Positions 28,701-39,300 of a DNA stretch of 64,000 bases are shown piece by piece. The translations under genes and the position numbers were made by a program. The DNA is taken from the NCBI GenBank assembly GCA_013396915.1, contig VWZL01001283.1, positions 97,925 to 161,924 on the forward strand, in the 5' to 3' direction. Below the pieces are notes generated by a model that made no database searches, had not been told where the DNA came from, and saw only the letters and a program-made list of their open reading frames with translations. This DNA comes from Stercorarius parasiticus (lineage: Eukaryota > Chordata > Aves > Charadriiformes > Stercorariidae). Position 1 is the stretch's first letter; every line of letters begins with the position of its first letter.

Positions 28701-30381
28701 CCAGGAACCCAGATCTTCCTCAGAATGCCAGTGCTCTTAAGCAGTGTATGGCATGGAAAGAAGAGAATCTTGGAAATGTTTGATATCAGGCAATTAAATC
28801 ATTAAAATATGTTCCAGAAAAGGATACCATAAAACAAACTTCCTGAATGATGGCTTTGTTCTTTTCTTCCTCATTAGACAACAATCGCTGTCAGAAAACA
28901 GAATAATTGAGAAGATACAGTTATTAAAACTTACAGAAAAACAGTGCACAGGTGTTTTCTTTTTCCAGAACACAAACAATAAGCAGTAGTCAAAAACCTA
29001 AGGAACTGTAATGGGACAGTAAACAAAGCCGGCTTATTGTACCTTTGGGCATACTACCATAAATATAACATCCAGTTTTCCAGTTTCCTGTACTGTTCAC
29101 GTTTAGTGATAACTGAGCAGTTCACTCAAAGGAATTGCTCTGACAGTTTTGTGTTGTATAAAACACTAAGGTCTCCTGGCTACAGCATTGTACACTGACA
29201 AGGAAAGATTCATCTTCTGCCTCAAATCATTAGGAGCAACCCTCAACCCACTCCAACCAAAACTCCTCCAAATTATGTAGCCCAACTTTTTCAATGGTAC
29301 ATGAGTAATGAGCAGCAAAATCAAGCATTACTACTTCCAATATCGCTTGGATTTGGAGGCAGCATTTTACTAGAATCAATCTGAACATTTGCTACAAAAT
29401 TACCAGCTTTACATAAAAGAGGAAGTGCAATAATGGTTCATCTTTTATCCGTTATTTTTAAATGGGGCTACTTCTAGACAAGATTTTTGAACTCGCACAG
29501 GCTTTGCTACCTGTGACTTTTGTTCACAGGTTTTGATACTGTGGTATGAAAAGCAAAAAACCAGACCAAGTACTTACTGATAGTGTCATGCCATCTTACC
29601 TCTCCCACCTCTCATACTACTCTTTACTCTTTCTCCTCAAGATCGATGTCTTCGTACTGATACGGCCATAGAACATCCCTACTCCAAAAGTGAAGCCATT
29701 TTGTGGTGGACACAAGTGACACGATTTTTTTTTTTTTTTGCAACAAAATATGACAAAGTAAATTACTTCACTTTATTGTCCTTTCCAAAATACTTCCATT
29801 TTTCAGCTCTTATACGATTATTATAAGCCTTCAGAAAACAAAGGTCCAGAGGTTTCTCTGAGAAGTGCCAGGCTGAATGTTTGATCAATGAGTCAAAGTG
29901 CGGAGCATTATTTTTAATACCGATAAAACTTACTCTGGAAGTACAAGGGTAGGCTAACCAGTAGGCTAAATCTGCTTCCAAGGAGTGAAAATATTCTTGT
30001 ACCCTACTTCAGGTAACTCGGAAAAATTCTTGTTACCCATGCAACAAAATGCTTGGAGCAGGGTGATGAATTTCTAGACCAAACAGCAGCAGTATCTAAT
30101 AGAGCAACTCTCATCTTTGGCATGTAAGTATAAAGCGCAGGGTCCTGACAGGAATGACCATTCTAAATATAGGCACAGCATGCTGCAAACACCACTTTAT
30201 CATTCTGGATTTTTCCAAATGACTCATTCAGTGGCATACATCAAGGACTAACAGTCAAGCTAAAGCATCAAGCAAAAAGACAGACTTTATAAACCTGTAG
30301 TGATGTAAATTCATTTTACCTTTAAAGCATAGTCTTTGCCACTTCCCAGATCTTGAGCTTCATAGACAAAAGCAAAACCAC
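1587..30381 (-). CDS. GAK: GAK, cyclin G-associated kinase (auxilin-2), partial: coding exons from the glycine loop to the start of the PTEN-like domain
   Basis: Twelve spliced exons on the minus strand give about 427 residues, closely matching vertebrate GAK from about residue 49. GAK is a cytosolic Ser/Thr kinase of the NAK family (with AAK1 and BMP2K). It phosphorylates clathrin adaptor mu subunits and, through its auxilin half, recruits HSC70 to uncoat clathrin vesicles. Visible landmarks in order: glycine-loop part [11 protein letters not shown], catalytic lysine in YALK, gatekeeper Thr in LLLTELC, catalytic loop IIHRDLK, DFG in LCDFGSA, activation segment ending [11 protein letters not shown]-specific DILRGGTER, then SFPAEGVES and [10 protein letters not shown] of the PTEN/tensin-like domain. 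The linker [12 protein letters not shown] distinguishes it from AAK1 and BMP2K, which lack a tensin domain. All junctions are GT-AG and in phase, with no stops, so it looks functional. The first coding exon is not visible (probably in the N gap near 42,800). The C2-like, clathrin-binding and J-domain exons lie left of the window. Confidence 0.95.
1833..1882 (-). CDS. GAK: GAK exon (start of PTEN/tensin-like domain)
   Basis: 50 bases, acceptor tttcag, donor GCTG|GTATGA. Encodes (N)[16 protein letters not shown](V), the first beta strand of the tensin-type phosphatase-like domain. It is preceded by the roughly 9 kb intron holding an ERV LTR and a CR1. Confidence 0.93.
4700..5122 (+). mobile_element. 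CR1 LINE 3' fragment
   Basis: Translates as the C-terminal end of CR1 ORF2 ([19 protein letters not shown], then [10 protein letters not shown] and [13 protein letters not shown]). The CR1 3' end follows (gttggactagatgatctcta, ggtcccttccaactct, attccatgattccg). It is 5'-truncated and inserted antisense to GAK. The frame is broken before the usual end. Confidence 0.93.
6591..6608 (-). other. retroviral primer binding site, tRNA-Lys type
   Basis: The minus strand reads TGGTGCCCAACATGAGGC, seven bases from the LTR end. It matches the betaretroviral tRNA-Lys site with three differences, all C-to-T or G-to-A transitions as expected of old methylated CpG. A short piece of leader may continue to about 6,490; no gag or pol coding is left. 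Confidence 0.65.
6616..7332 (-). mobile_element. ERVK-like long terminal repeat (5' LTR)
   Basis: On the plus strand it runs from TGTCGTGGTTTGAGAAG to AAACCAGGATA (expected terminal CA mutated to TA). It shares the layout of the other avian LTR at 62,434-63,183: a gtggttt start, a gggttga block followed by ctactttaat, a gtcagttttgggtcacctgtcctgt-type block, and a gaaaagaaaatt...accagga end. The element is oriented on the minus strand, because the primer binding site abuts its left end and ATTAAA lies in that direction. About 717 bases. Confidence 0.75.
10957..11080 (-). CDS. GAK: GAK exon (DILRGGTER segment)
   Basis: 124 bases, acceptor ctctag, donor CCAA|GTGAGT. Encodes (G)[19 protein letters not shown], then [20 protein letters not shown]. 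This segment, between kinase and tensin domains, is shared with auxilin (DNAJC6) and absent from AAK1/BMP2K, which fixes the identity as GAK. Confidence 0.95.
11081..13290. other. GAK intron
   Basis: AT-rich intronic sequence of about 2.2 kb. Nothing recognised beyond a short G run near 12,370. Confidence 0.7.
13291..13402 (-). CDS. GAK: GAK exon (variable linker)
   Basis: 112 bases, acceptor ctcctcag, donor GCAG|GTAAGT. Starts [17 protein letters not shown] and ends LNNMYNA. The first nine residues match human GAK. The rest is a Ser/Gln/Pro-rich linker that is clearly diverged from the glycine/proline-rich human version. Confidence 0.9.
13403..13956. other. GAK intron
   Basis: About 550 bases of unique AT-rich intron; nothing else recognised. 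Confidence 0.7.
13957..14069 (-). CDS. GAK: GAK exon (end of kinase domain)
   Basis: 113 bases, entry after tctaag completing an Arg codon, exit GAG|GTAAGT. Encodes (R)[19 protein letters not shown] through [10 protein letters not shown]. It contains the conserved PEER-L motif closing the kinase domain. Confidence 0.94.
14070..14690. other. GAK intron
   Basis: About 620 bases of AT-rich intron. Contains a 154-codon plus-strand open frame (14,142-14,606) with low-complexity Asn/Lys/Ser composition and no recognisable domain, judged to be chance. Confidence 0.7.
14691..14826 (-). CDS. GAK: GAK exon (kinase C-lobe)
   Basis: 136 bases, phase 0 entry (acceptor tgtgtag), phase 1 exit ATTC|GTAAGT. 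Begins [20 protein letters not shown] and ends YSVFHDLI, helix F to G of the kinase C-lobe. Confidence 0.95.
14863..15778 (-). mobile_element. CR1 LINE fragment
   Basis: On the plus strand it starts with the reverse complement of a CR1 tail (catggaatcatttaggctgg). It runs through the ORF2 C-terminus in reverse (ctgggcagcctgttccaatg; aggtagttgtagaaagtgat) up to the LDRLD-equivalent region (cagcctgtccagatccctct). It has several frame breaks, so it is older than the copy at 19,682. Same orientation as GAK. Confidence 0.92.
15784..16500. repeat. GC-rich block with a diverged tandem duplication of about 408 bases
   Basis: Two related segments, about 15,885-16,040 and 16,295-16,465. They share gcagg(g/a)gctgcccatg, a ctgctt motif, and later (g)cacact(g/t)ctgtc(t/c)t followed by ttcctc...ccact(g/c)agc. 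A TATA-like ctataaaaaggg lies at about 15,850, just before the first copy. Composition differs sharply from the surrounding intron. It may be an LTR or satellite fragment of unknown family. Confidence 0.5.
19682..20944 (+). mobile_element. CR1 LINE, 5'-truncated, with an open ORF2 C-terminal half
   Basis: About 390 codons read without a stop from [19 protein letters not shown] to the natural end at LDSALQGML and a TAG at 20,849-20,851. Reverse-transcriptase signatures are visible: [31 protein letters not shown] and the catalytic FADDTKLGG. The CR1 C-terminal region follows ([44 protein letters not shown]). The tail has ttggactcgatgatctcaaa and ends in attctatgattctatt. The ATG at 19,616 belongs to host DNA upstream. 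The element lies antisense to GAK. The open frame argues for a young insertion. Confidence 0.95.
21810..21899 (-). CDS. GAK: GAK exon (activation segment, P+1 loop)
   Basis: 90 bases, 30 codons, phase 0 both ends (acceptor ttctgcag, donor TGG|GTAAGA). Begins [20 protein letters not shown] and ends GEKQDIW. Carries the NAK-family P+1 segment. Confidence 0.95.
21900..23048. other. GAK intron
   Basis: About 1.15 kb of AT-rich intron with nothing recognised. Confidence 0.7.
23049..23174 (-). CDS. GAK: GAK exon (DFG motif)
   Basis: 126 bases, 42 codons, phase 0 at both ends (acceptor ttgaag, donor GAG|GTGAGA). Begins [20 protein letters not shown] and ends [11 protein letters not shown]. The metal-binding DFG aspartate is present, so the kinase is predicted to be active. 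Confidence 0.96.
23175..26296. other. GAK intron
   Basis: About 3.1 kb, AT-rich. Contains an A run at about 25,250 and a small acacacac/tgtgtgtgt inverted repeat near 24,505. No gene or transposon recognised. Confidence 0.7.
26297..26439 (-). CDS. GAK: GAK exon (catalytic loop HRD)
   Basis: 143 bases, phase 1 entry after cgtgcag, phase 0 exit AAG|GTGCG. Encodes (G)[14 protein letters not shown] through [11 protein letters not shown], including the catalytic aspartate of the HRD motif. Confidence 0.94.
26440..26879. other. GAK intron
   Basis: About 440 bases, containing the 51-base tandem duplication at 26,669-26,764; otherwise nothing recognised. Confidence 0.7.
26669..26764. repeat. imperfect tandem duplication, period about 51
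   Basis: Two copies of a unit beginning aaagaac and ending aagatgaggttgaact(g/c)tag (26,669 and 26,720) in the small intron between the hinge and HRD exons of GAK. The left halves have diverged, the right halves are nearly identical. Confidence 0.7.
26880..26994 (-). CDS. GAK: GAK exon (hinge and gatekeeper)
   Basis: 115 bases, acceptor acctccag, donor AAAG|GTAAAC. Starts [17 protein letters not shown] and ends [10 protein letters not shown], including the gatekeeper threonine and hinge. The polypyrimidine tract before the acceptor is weak, but the frame joins perfectly to both neighbours. Confidence 0.92.
26995..28827. other. GAK intron
   Basis: About 1.8 kb AT-rich intron with an A run at about 27,137. 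Nothing recognised. Confidence 0.7.
28828..28887 (-). CDS. GAK: GAK exon (alpha-C helix)
   Basis: 60 bases, phase 0 at both ends, acceptor ctgacag, donor ATG|GTATCC. Encodes [20 protein letters not shown], the alpha-C helix region that contains the glutamate pairing with the catalytic lysine. One residue (K for R) differs from the human sequence as I remember it. Confidence 0.93.
28888..30319. other. GAK intron
   Basis: About 1.4 kb, T run at about 29,725. Nothing recognised. Confidence 0.7.
30320..30381 (-). CDS. GAK: GAK exon (glycine loop and catalytic Lys)
   Basis: 62 bases, entering in phase 1 after a tgtag acceptor and ending AAG|GTAAAA. Encodes (G)[20 protein letters not shown]. It carries the second half of the glycine-rich loop and the ATP-anchoring lysine (human Lys69 by my count). 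It is the most 5' coding exon I can see; the preceding intron extends to the CpG island. Confidence 0.93.
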
Positions 30382-33300
30382 CTACAAGAAGAAGGCCCAT
30401 TAAGTCAGTTTTAATTTCAACATTCAGGTAAATCATTCTTTTTAGTTTAACAGAGCTAATAACGTTCATTTAGATGCTTTTCTGAATGTAAGAAGTATAC
30501 ATATTTTTCAGTGGCTTGCCAAGAGTATGAGCAACCTATATACAAGAGCTAAAATATTCTCTTCCTTCCTTTTACACTTCAGAAGCACGCTGATTTTGCT
30601 ACTTCCCTGCATTCTGTTAATCTGCATACTCAGATTTCCTATGAAGCAACTTTTTTTTAATGCAGGTCCTTATAAAACCAAGATGTAGTACAGCAAATAC
30701 TACCTAATGATTTTAATTAAAACTACTTCTTGGTTTTTACACCATTAGGCTTCCTATGAAAATAGCAATAACCAAGGGAGATAAATGTTAAATATACACA
30801 TCCTCATACTTTTAGGATAACTGCCATGCTTCAGGCTTCATATTAAAAGCAGAAAGCGTCTGCAAGCGCTCAAGCACACACTTCAGTAAAGGTGATGCTG
30901 TTACTAAATGGCAATTTGCCATTCCGTACAGTATTATTTTCCTTCTCCTTTTGTCAGAATATCTATTTCATCAAAACTTTGGTCAAGAACACTGTGCAAA
31001 TTTCTACAAAGTGAAAAAGACTGAGAAAAAGTTACAGGTCTGTTAAGTTTCCTCAATTGCTAATTATCTTAATCTAACTGTATCAAACGAACATATTTGT
31101 ACAGTTCTACTCCATTTTAAAGATCCTGGTATCACTTCCATTTCTTCTGGAAAGGTCTTCCTCATGGTTACATACATGCTCTCCGTCTACTGCAGAGTAT
31201 CTCTAGTAGCATAACAGCCAAAGTGACAAACCTCAATGTTTTGCCTTTCTGCTCCTTTAAGATAAATTCTGCTTTCATTGAACTACATAGCAATGTTCTC
31301 TCCATCAATAATACGGAGAATAAGCACAGAAGATGTCAGTGAAGTACAAAATTTTACTTGTCAAAAAGCCCAAGAGAATAGGATAACTAAGGAACGAAAC
31401 ACCTCAAACAAGAAACAAGTTGTCAAGGCACTTTTTTTTTTAAAAGATCCAAGATCCAAACAGTACAGTCATATTAGTACCCAATACCTTCTCTGTAGAA
31501 AAGGAATACTAACATGAGGCTGAAGTGAACACAGTATTTGCTTTGTACAATTCAATCAAATACAAGGCTTTTCAAGATGTACTCAAAACTTTTACATGTC
31601 AATTGACCCTCACAGTGTTCTCCAAGACTCCTGGTACTGACCACACATCCAGCAGCATCCACAATACAAAACAAATAAATGACAGGCTCCTGGATATTGC
31701 CTTTGCTTTTGGTATCTAAAAGGGAATTATACACAAAACCAGCAAAACCAAGACCCCAGTTGCAGGGAGGACAAGTGAAAGACAATAACAAGTGAACCAT
31801 AGAAGAGTTAAAGTACCAATGAGAACACCAAAGATGAAGGACAGCTAGGGTTCAGTCCTACCATACATTACTCATGCGTGCATGGTACTTATCCATTTAC
31901 TTTAATTCATTCTGTATAATCAGGTTCAACACTTCCCACAATAGGAAGTTCCCTTAGTTTTTCTAAAGCTCACAGTGCCAAGTGCTCTGATCAGCAATTA
32001 CAATCAGCATTTTCGGCACTGATGGGACAGGGGCTGGAGACAGAATGAAGTTCACACTTACCACCATCTTAGATTATTACCTGAAGACACTTTGCCCCTT
32101 TCTGAATGAGAACATAAGCAAGAAAAACATGTCTCTGGACAGTGCTTATCAGTTATGACTACTGTTTACGGATTTCATAGAGCTGGTGAAACAAGCAAGA
32201 TAATCTGTGATTCATCCTACCACTGAAGCTGGGTGGTAAGAAACCATTTTTTTGACCACTCTTCCCAATCAATTCCTTATTCACATCCAGAAGCATGCCC
32301 CAGGTTTCCGAGCCCGCTGTCCCAGTGAGTTGCAAGCCCTACACCAGCATACACCAGTCACTGCAACACAGAGCTACTGCCTCCATGTCTTTGTCCTACA
32401 CAGATCCCACAGACCTACACAGTGAAAGTACTGCTGGCTCTACAGAAGAAAGTTTTTACGTTCATCTTGATAACTATTTCTTTGATTTCATTCTAATAAC
32501 CCAGCAAGCCGCATCTTGAAAATACATGCTTCAATTTACAAAATTAGGGCCTTCAAGTCAGCACACAAATTACTGCAGTCAGTACACAAAATTACTGCAC
32601 AGTTAGTTTTCTGGAAGGTGCTCAAGGTCAAAATGATGACAGAGGCAGCCCAGATTATGGAACAGTTATTCTGCAAACTCAGCTCAGCTGTGCACACCAC
32701 CAAACATTCTTCCAGGGCTGGAGTGGGGCAAGTCTACTCTGCATTTCAAGCATGCACCTTGCTACTACCTCCACAAAGACAAGCATCCACAAACATTTGC
32801 ACTCCAAATGCACTCCAAAATATAATTATGCTTCATTCAAATGCATCAAATGCCCTTCTGGAAATTATATAGGTGAAAGCACCTATGCATCAGAATTAAC
32901 TCATCAAATCAATTCAATCCACCATTTTCAAACATATATCCAATTAACAACCAAGCTGATCCAAACTCTGAAGAAGGCCCTCAGAAGCATTGCTACTTTT
33001 CCAAGTATTTTAACTGGTCTGATAAGCTTTCCTACAAGCTTTTCCTCCAATACAAGAAATGCTTACAATATAGACTAAGTTGCACATTATCACTAAGCTT
33101 AATCCTGTTGACTCTGAGTACAAAGGAGAAAAAGGAGGAATTAGTTTACCCGACTAAAAAAAGATTATAGTAAGTCTTCAAAAAAAGATATACTCCACAT
33201 TTTCACAGAAGTGCTGATCATAATACAGTCCTCCCAAAACTTGAGACACATTCAGAGCTGCCCTAAAATTTTCTCTCTCAGGTCACAAATACCCTTGAAA

Positions 33301-36300
33301 TTCATGCCTAAAACTCAATCGCTTTTGTGAAAACTACACAAGTTTATTTCTTGATGGAAAAGCCTGGGGTTTTTTTAACACTCCATCACAACATTACAAA
33401 CACCTCAAAGGTTTCTGAAGTTTAAGGAGTTTTTTTTGTATTTAAATGAATCTCATTTCCAACCAAAAAAAATAATTTTAGTCCTCTTAATTACTAGTTA
33501 GGAATCTTAAGAAATTTTATATTCAGCTTCATAACTACTTCAAAGCATATACTCGTTCTTCATTTCAATACTCATTGAAAATCATAAATGTTCATTTTGG
33601 CCTAGCAGTGCAAGTGAACTTTGAGCAATGCATGTCATTTAAAAATTATAAATTCTTGTTATCAGCAGGAGTTAATACAAGCTTTGCTTAGGTTAAAGCA
33701 CAGCTATTTGAATTTAAGCAAAGCATAACTGACCTTACCTGGAAATCCAGTGAAATCTGCACACAAAGTGTACAAATTAAGATTTTGCTGAGGTCAAATT
33801 TAAACCTCACAAGACTCAATTTGTGTATTAGCAAAATACTTGGTTGAATTACTACATCTTCATAGCATGGCTTAACAAAAGGAAAAGTAAGGAAAAGCGT
33901 CTTTCTTAAGGCGATTTCAATGGTGGTATGGCTTACCAGAGCTCCTGGCAATAGTGATGCAGTGGGATCTCACAATTTATACAGGGGTATTAGATTAGAA
34001 AACTGAAGGGATGAATGTCATTTGAACAGCGACAGCTTAAGGGTCAACAAGTCATTTAAAAGATGCACTTCTACTTCAGCAGTTGTACCTTAAAAATAGT
34101 ACTGAAATACTAAACACAGAATTAAGTTCATTAAACTTTTCAGAACTCCAAACAGAAGTCAGTGGTATCATACCTGGTTAAATTCTTAATTCATTGCACT
34201 GATTTCTAGAGAATTTCACTGCTATAGCATCTAACCTCATCCTTTACTGCTATGCCCCCATGAAAACATCATTTTTAAATAAGCTTCTCATTCTGTAATT
34301 TCATTGTTTCATCTGAACACAATTCAGTTCCATTGCTCATTCCAGGTGGTGATCATTTCACTACTACTGCAGCACTACAGCTGATACCAATTTTAAATTT
34401 ATGGAAAGAGGTACAATAAGTTGTGAAGGCACTTCTAATCTACATTTTTTATAAAACCATCTGTTATTGATGAAAACAATTCTTTCTTAAGAGGCAAAAT
34501 TAGTCCTACTGCTTCATTATTAAAAGCAGTTTAGTTAGGGTTTGATGCTGGCTTCCTCGTAGACCTAGTCTGTTAAAACAGTTTTCATATACCCTGAATA
34601 CTGACAACTTTAGTGGCAAAACTTCTCCTTTGCCATAACAGTTTACTCCAGGCCCTCCGACCAATGCAGTTTGTAATATAACTTGCAAACACGTGAAAAA
34701 AAAAAAAAGCAGTTTCACCTGTTTAACTGTAACCACACCAAGGATTTCCCAGTCAATACAGCCACATCAGACAAGGATCACACCCCTAAATCAGCATACC
34801 TGTATGAAAAAACATCTGTATAGTAGACCCAACTGAAGCAAATGACAACATGAAAGTTAAGAGTATAGGACTGCCTTGGTTTCTCTCCTAGGAGTGTAGA
34901 AATAATGTAGTTTTATATGGGGTGTTTTCACTCATTATTTCCACCCATGTAAACATCTGTAGACGGTTTTAAGTCAGTGTTCTGAAGCTTTTTATATTAG
35001 CAAAACCATCTTACTATTTCCCCATACAGATTAGCAGTGTGTAGCTGTGTACACACTCATCCAAGCTCTTGGACTGAGAGACACATTTTTCACTGCTGAA
35101 GCATTTCACTAGTCCCATTTTCAGAACACAGCTCAAGCTCTCAAAAATGGTCTCAGATTATTATTTACTGCCACAGAAATTATGGCAGAAGAAAACTGGG
35201 TTTCTTTCTTTTTTGTAGACACAAACTTACACCCAAGAGGTTCACTATAGAGCACCACACAAACTCATGAAAATGGAGTAGACGAAGTACAACAATCAGT
35301 CCTGGAATCAGTCTTGCCCCATAGCAGACCCAGCATTGCTCCTGTCAGTACTTCATCATCCTCTTATAAAGATTAGAAGACCCTTTCTTTTCCAACCAAG
35401 AGATTCCTCAAGTTAAACCTATGCACCCCATAATATCGAATAAGTTCCCTACACTATAAATCAAACTGGATTTAAAGCTGGGTTTTTTTTTTTATCCTGT
35501 CCCTGTTTTTCCCATCTTCACTGATTTTTTTCAGACAAACCATTTCAGTGAAATGACAGTTTTCCTACTTGTCAGCTAGTGAAGCATCAAAATAGAGACA
35601 TCAGCCACAACAAAAAACTGCTTGCTACTGTAATGCATTGTTTCATTACACACTCAACTAGTCATGAGAAAGGGATGGTGTGAATAACTTCCTGTTTACA
35701 ACTACTTGATATGACTTGTTCACTCCCCTCCCAAATACTGACCAAATTTGTTTCCACATCAATTTTGAGTGGCTTGTTTCAATTATAACTTCATTGAAAC
35801 ACCGTAATTCTAGCCTGCACAACAAGTTACAGTGCATCTTACTTGAAAGCAGAGAGATGCTATTCCACCAGAGTACAAGCAACATTCTTAATCAAAACAG
35901 AAAGGATGCTTTCTCCCTGTTGCCAAGCATTGCTTGATAAGCATTTTTTTTTTGAAGTCCAGTCATGCATTTGTGTCAATTGCAAAGTCCTAATAACAAG
36001 ATGAAAGTGCCTCAAAAATGAAGCATGGCTCAGACTCAAGGATCTGGACTTTTTCCCATAACCTTGAGAAGTGGAGAGGTAAAACACCCTGAAACTTTCA
36101 GAGCCTCCCTGCAAGGAGGAACTGCCCTATGCAAGAAACACCAGCTTTAAAAAACAGCACTGTTCTGCTTCATGTTGAAAAACTTACCTACAGCAAAGGG
36201 AATGCAAACTGCAAAGCTGCTAGGTCAGGGTGCTTCGGTTCTTCTTTAGAGATTGTCATCTTTTTTTGCCCCACTTCCAAGAAGTCTGCCACACACATGG

Positions 36301-39300
36301 TTTGCAAAGTAACTGTCAGTTCATCCTTCACATCACAGGTTACTACAACTTCTCTTTCACTTGATGCAAGCTCTCCTCCCTTCATAGTAACTCCAGACAT
36401 CTGTCAGTAACAATGTTCACAGAAACCTGACTGTTAAGTGTTCATTGCGCCTCTGCTACCCAGAGTTTTACAAATAATATCCATCCAAAAATCAGCATTT
36501 CATTACATTTCCACCCTCCTGTGAATACAGGAGTTGCAGAGACCTTAAAATTGTACCTATGAGCTTGGTAAACTGTAACACTGCCTGTTCACACTTGAAG
36601 GAGCCTTGAAGTCTAAAGTACCATTTTTTTGATGCTTTAGTGACAGACACAAGTTTCACTTTCTCAGAATGGAGCTTATGACAAGTCACCTACATGGCTC
36701 CAATTCAAGACAGATTTTAAACTCTCAAAAAAAAAAAAGTCTGTAGCCTATTGCTACCTTTTTAACTAAGAAGTGTTTCTTTCTTCATGGTGAAAGTTTT
36801 AGACTCAGATCAAACAGTTTGAATAATGAATATTTTTTGTCACCAAGTTTCTCCTCTTCTGTGTTCTTACTCTTTTGCCCATGCTTGTTACTCAAAGGAA
36901 GGGCAAGTCAATACACATGAGAAATGGTTGTTAAATGCGTGCTACAGAACTTGCTTGTTCCCTGCTTTTCACACAACCATACACCTCGTTTATTCTCAAT
37001 TGTTCAGCCTCATATGTAAAACAGGCAAAAGCATTGGAAAACGCTGTGATGTGTACATGGATAGTTACGCAAAGAGGAACCAGAAGTAAGATTTCTTTTT
37101 TAACCCAGATATATTACTTTTTAAAAAGTGAAATATCAGGGAATTTCCTTCCGTATACCTCAATCATGATTTTCATTGGCTTTTTTCAGCATACAGAAAA
37201 TCTACCCTAACCATCCAGAACTTCCTTCTAATGGCAGCACAATTGGACAAAGTGGCACATGACAAAGAAGACTCATTTTGTCTTATTTGCAAAATACTGT
37301 TGTATTGAGAGGAAAATTCTCTATTAGAAAAGAATAAAGGACTAGTATTAACATTAACCCATACTGAAAAGCCTTAAAGACTTGATGGTGCAGGAACTGA
37401 AAGTTACAGTCCTAACTTCCACAGGAGGAAGAAAAGTGCATGTCTGTTCTCAAACTGGTTCTTTCTAAACCAAGGGACAAGGACAAGTACAAGAACGTAG
37501 TGAGAAGGAAAACCCATTAACTGGACGAAAAAACAAGACCAAGTGGACTCTGAGTGTACTATAAACTCGTAGTTTAGTAGAAGTTTCAAAGAAAGTGATG
37601 CTGAAACAGCACAGAAGTTCCACTGCTTTGTCTAGTACCTCTGCACTGCCTGAAAAAGCCATTTTCTGGAACGTCTCTCAGCTATCCCATACATAAGTGA
37701 GCATTACAAAGTCAATGTGTTTCATGAGATACAACTGATACTTGAAGAGCCAGCAAGGACACCACAATCACCTGCTCATTATTGTGTTAACATGAATAGA
37801 GAAATCTCCATCTTTGTTGAACTGTCCACTCTAGGATGTCAGTTCCCTGATTTTTCTTGCAAGAGAACCTCACACACACTGAAACACTAATTTCATTACT
37901 TATTCTCAGCTTTTGCTACATATTTGTCAGGCCAAAGAGTACCTGGCTAAAGCAGTAACACAAGTTTCAAACATGTTACAATTAGCATACATGAGCAGGC
38001 AGCACATTTCTCATTATGCTCTGAAGGACAAGCATTGCTCATTCCATGCCATCACTGCCTTCCACTGACAAGACCCTGAGTTGTTTTATATAAATTCTTC
38101 AAATTGAATGAAGATACCTCTGCCACATTTCACACAAAATCAAAGACTTAGCCTATAATTCATAGAATGACAATTATATACTCAACAATTAAAGAGAAAC
38201 GAAAACTCTAATTTTAAACAGTAATTATGGCTTAAAGTGATTTTCCTGGTGCAGTTATCTTTAGCACAGATACCAAGAAATAGAATAACTCAAAGAAAAA
38301 GTGTTTTAAAATAAGTAATTGAAAGACGAATACAGGAATAATTATCTGGTTTACCTCACTTAACAGCTTACCAGGAGATAAATATTCAAAACTTTTTGAA
38401 GATTGTTCTTCTGTTAGTATGATCTCTATGATCTCATAGTCCAGAGACTATGGTCTCTGTTTCATATCTACTATTCAACCTACAAAACAACAGCAGTAGT
38501 CAATAAGCAAATTCAAGTCTCTCTTACTGGCAGTGGAGTATTTGTAGGGATATTACATTACACATTGAGAGGCAGCAGGAACTACTAGCGAAGTTGTCAA
38601 TTTATTTTTAACATTCTAAAAACCCTTAAAAACATTATCTAATCTAACAAAACACACACATAAAACTTGCAGATCACTTTACCCTTTCAACCTTATAAGA
38701 GACTGAAAAGTATCAGGTTTTATTTCATGGATCAGCATAAAGATAAAGTTGTTCTCTATTTTCATATAAAGATCTCTAGAACAGAGGTTCTCTTTTATAT
38801 ATTCTGTTTTCACTTTGTCAACAGGATATAAGAAATTATTTATGAACTGCTATAATTGTTTCTGTTACCTATCAATCCAACAGCTACCTGCTTTTACAAA
38901 AAAGACTGAATGGAAGCATTCCAGGAAGAATATGATTATATTTAAAGACTGCACAATTTTTAAGCACATAAGTAGTTTTGTCAGTATCTTATTCAGCTAT
39001 CAAAACACATCTTGCCTTTCATTTGTGCTCTAAAAAGATAGCAATATTTTATTAAACGTTCATTCAGCACACAGCAAACAGGCCTCTTTCTTCATTTAGA
39101 CCAAAACTATTACAACTCTACAATTTACCATTCTCAAGAAAATTCTAATTTCTTTGTAATTTTGGAACTTGACAGCACACATCACAGGACATGCTATTCT
39201 CACATCACTTTACCCTCTCATTAGAGTAGGAATGAGTTTCTGTAATTCTTTGACCATCTTTGGCGTCAGCAGTCTCTCAAGAAATACTCTGAAGCCCAGT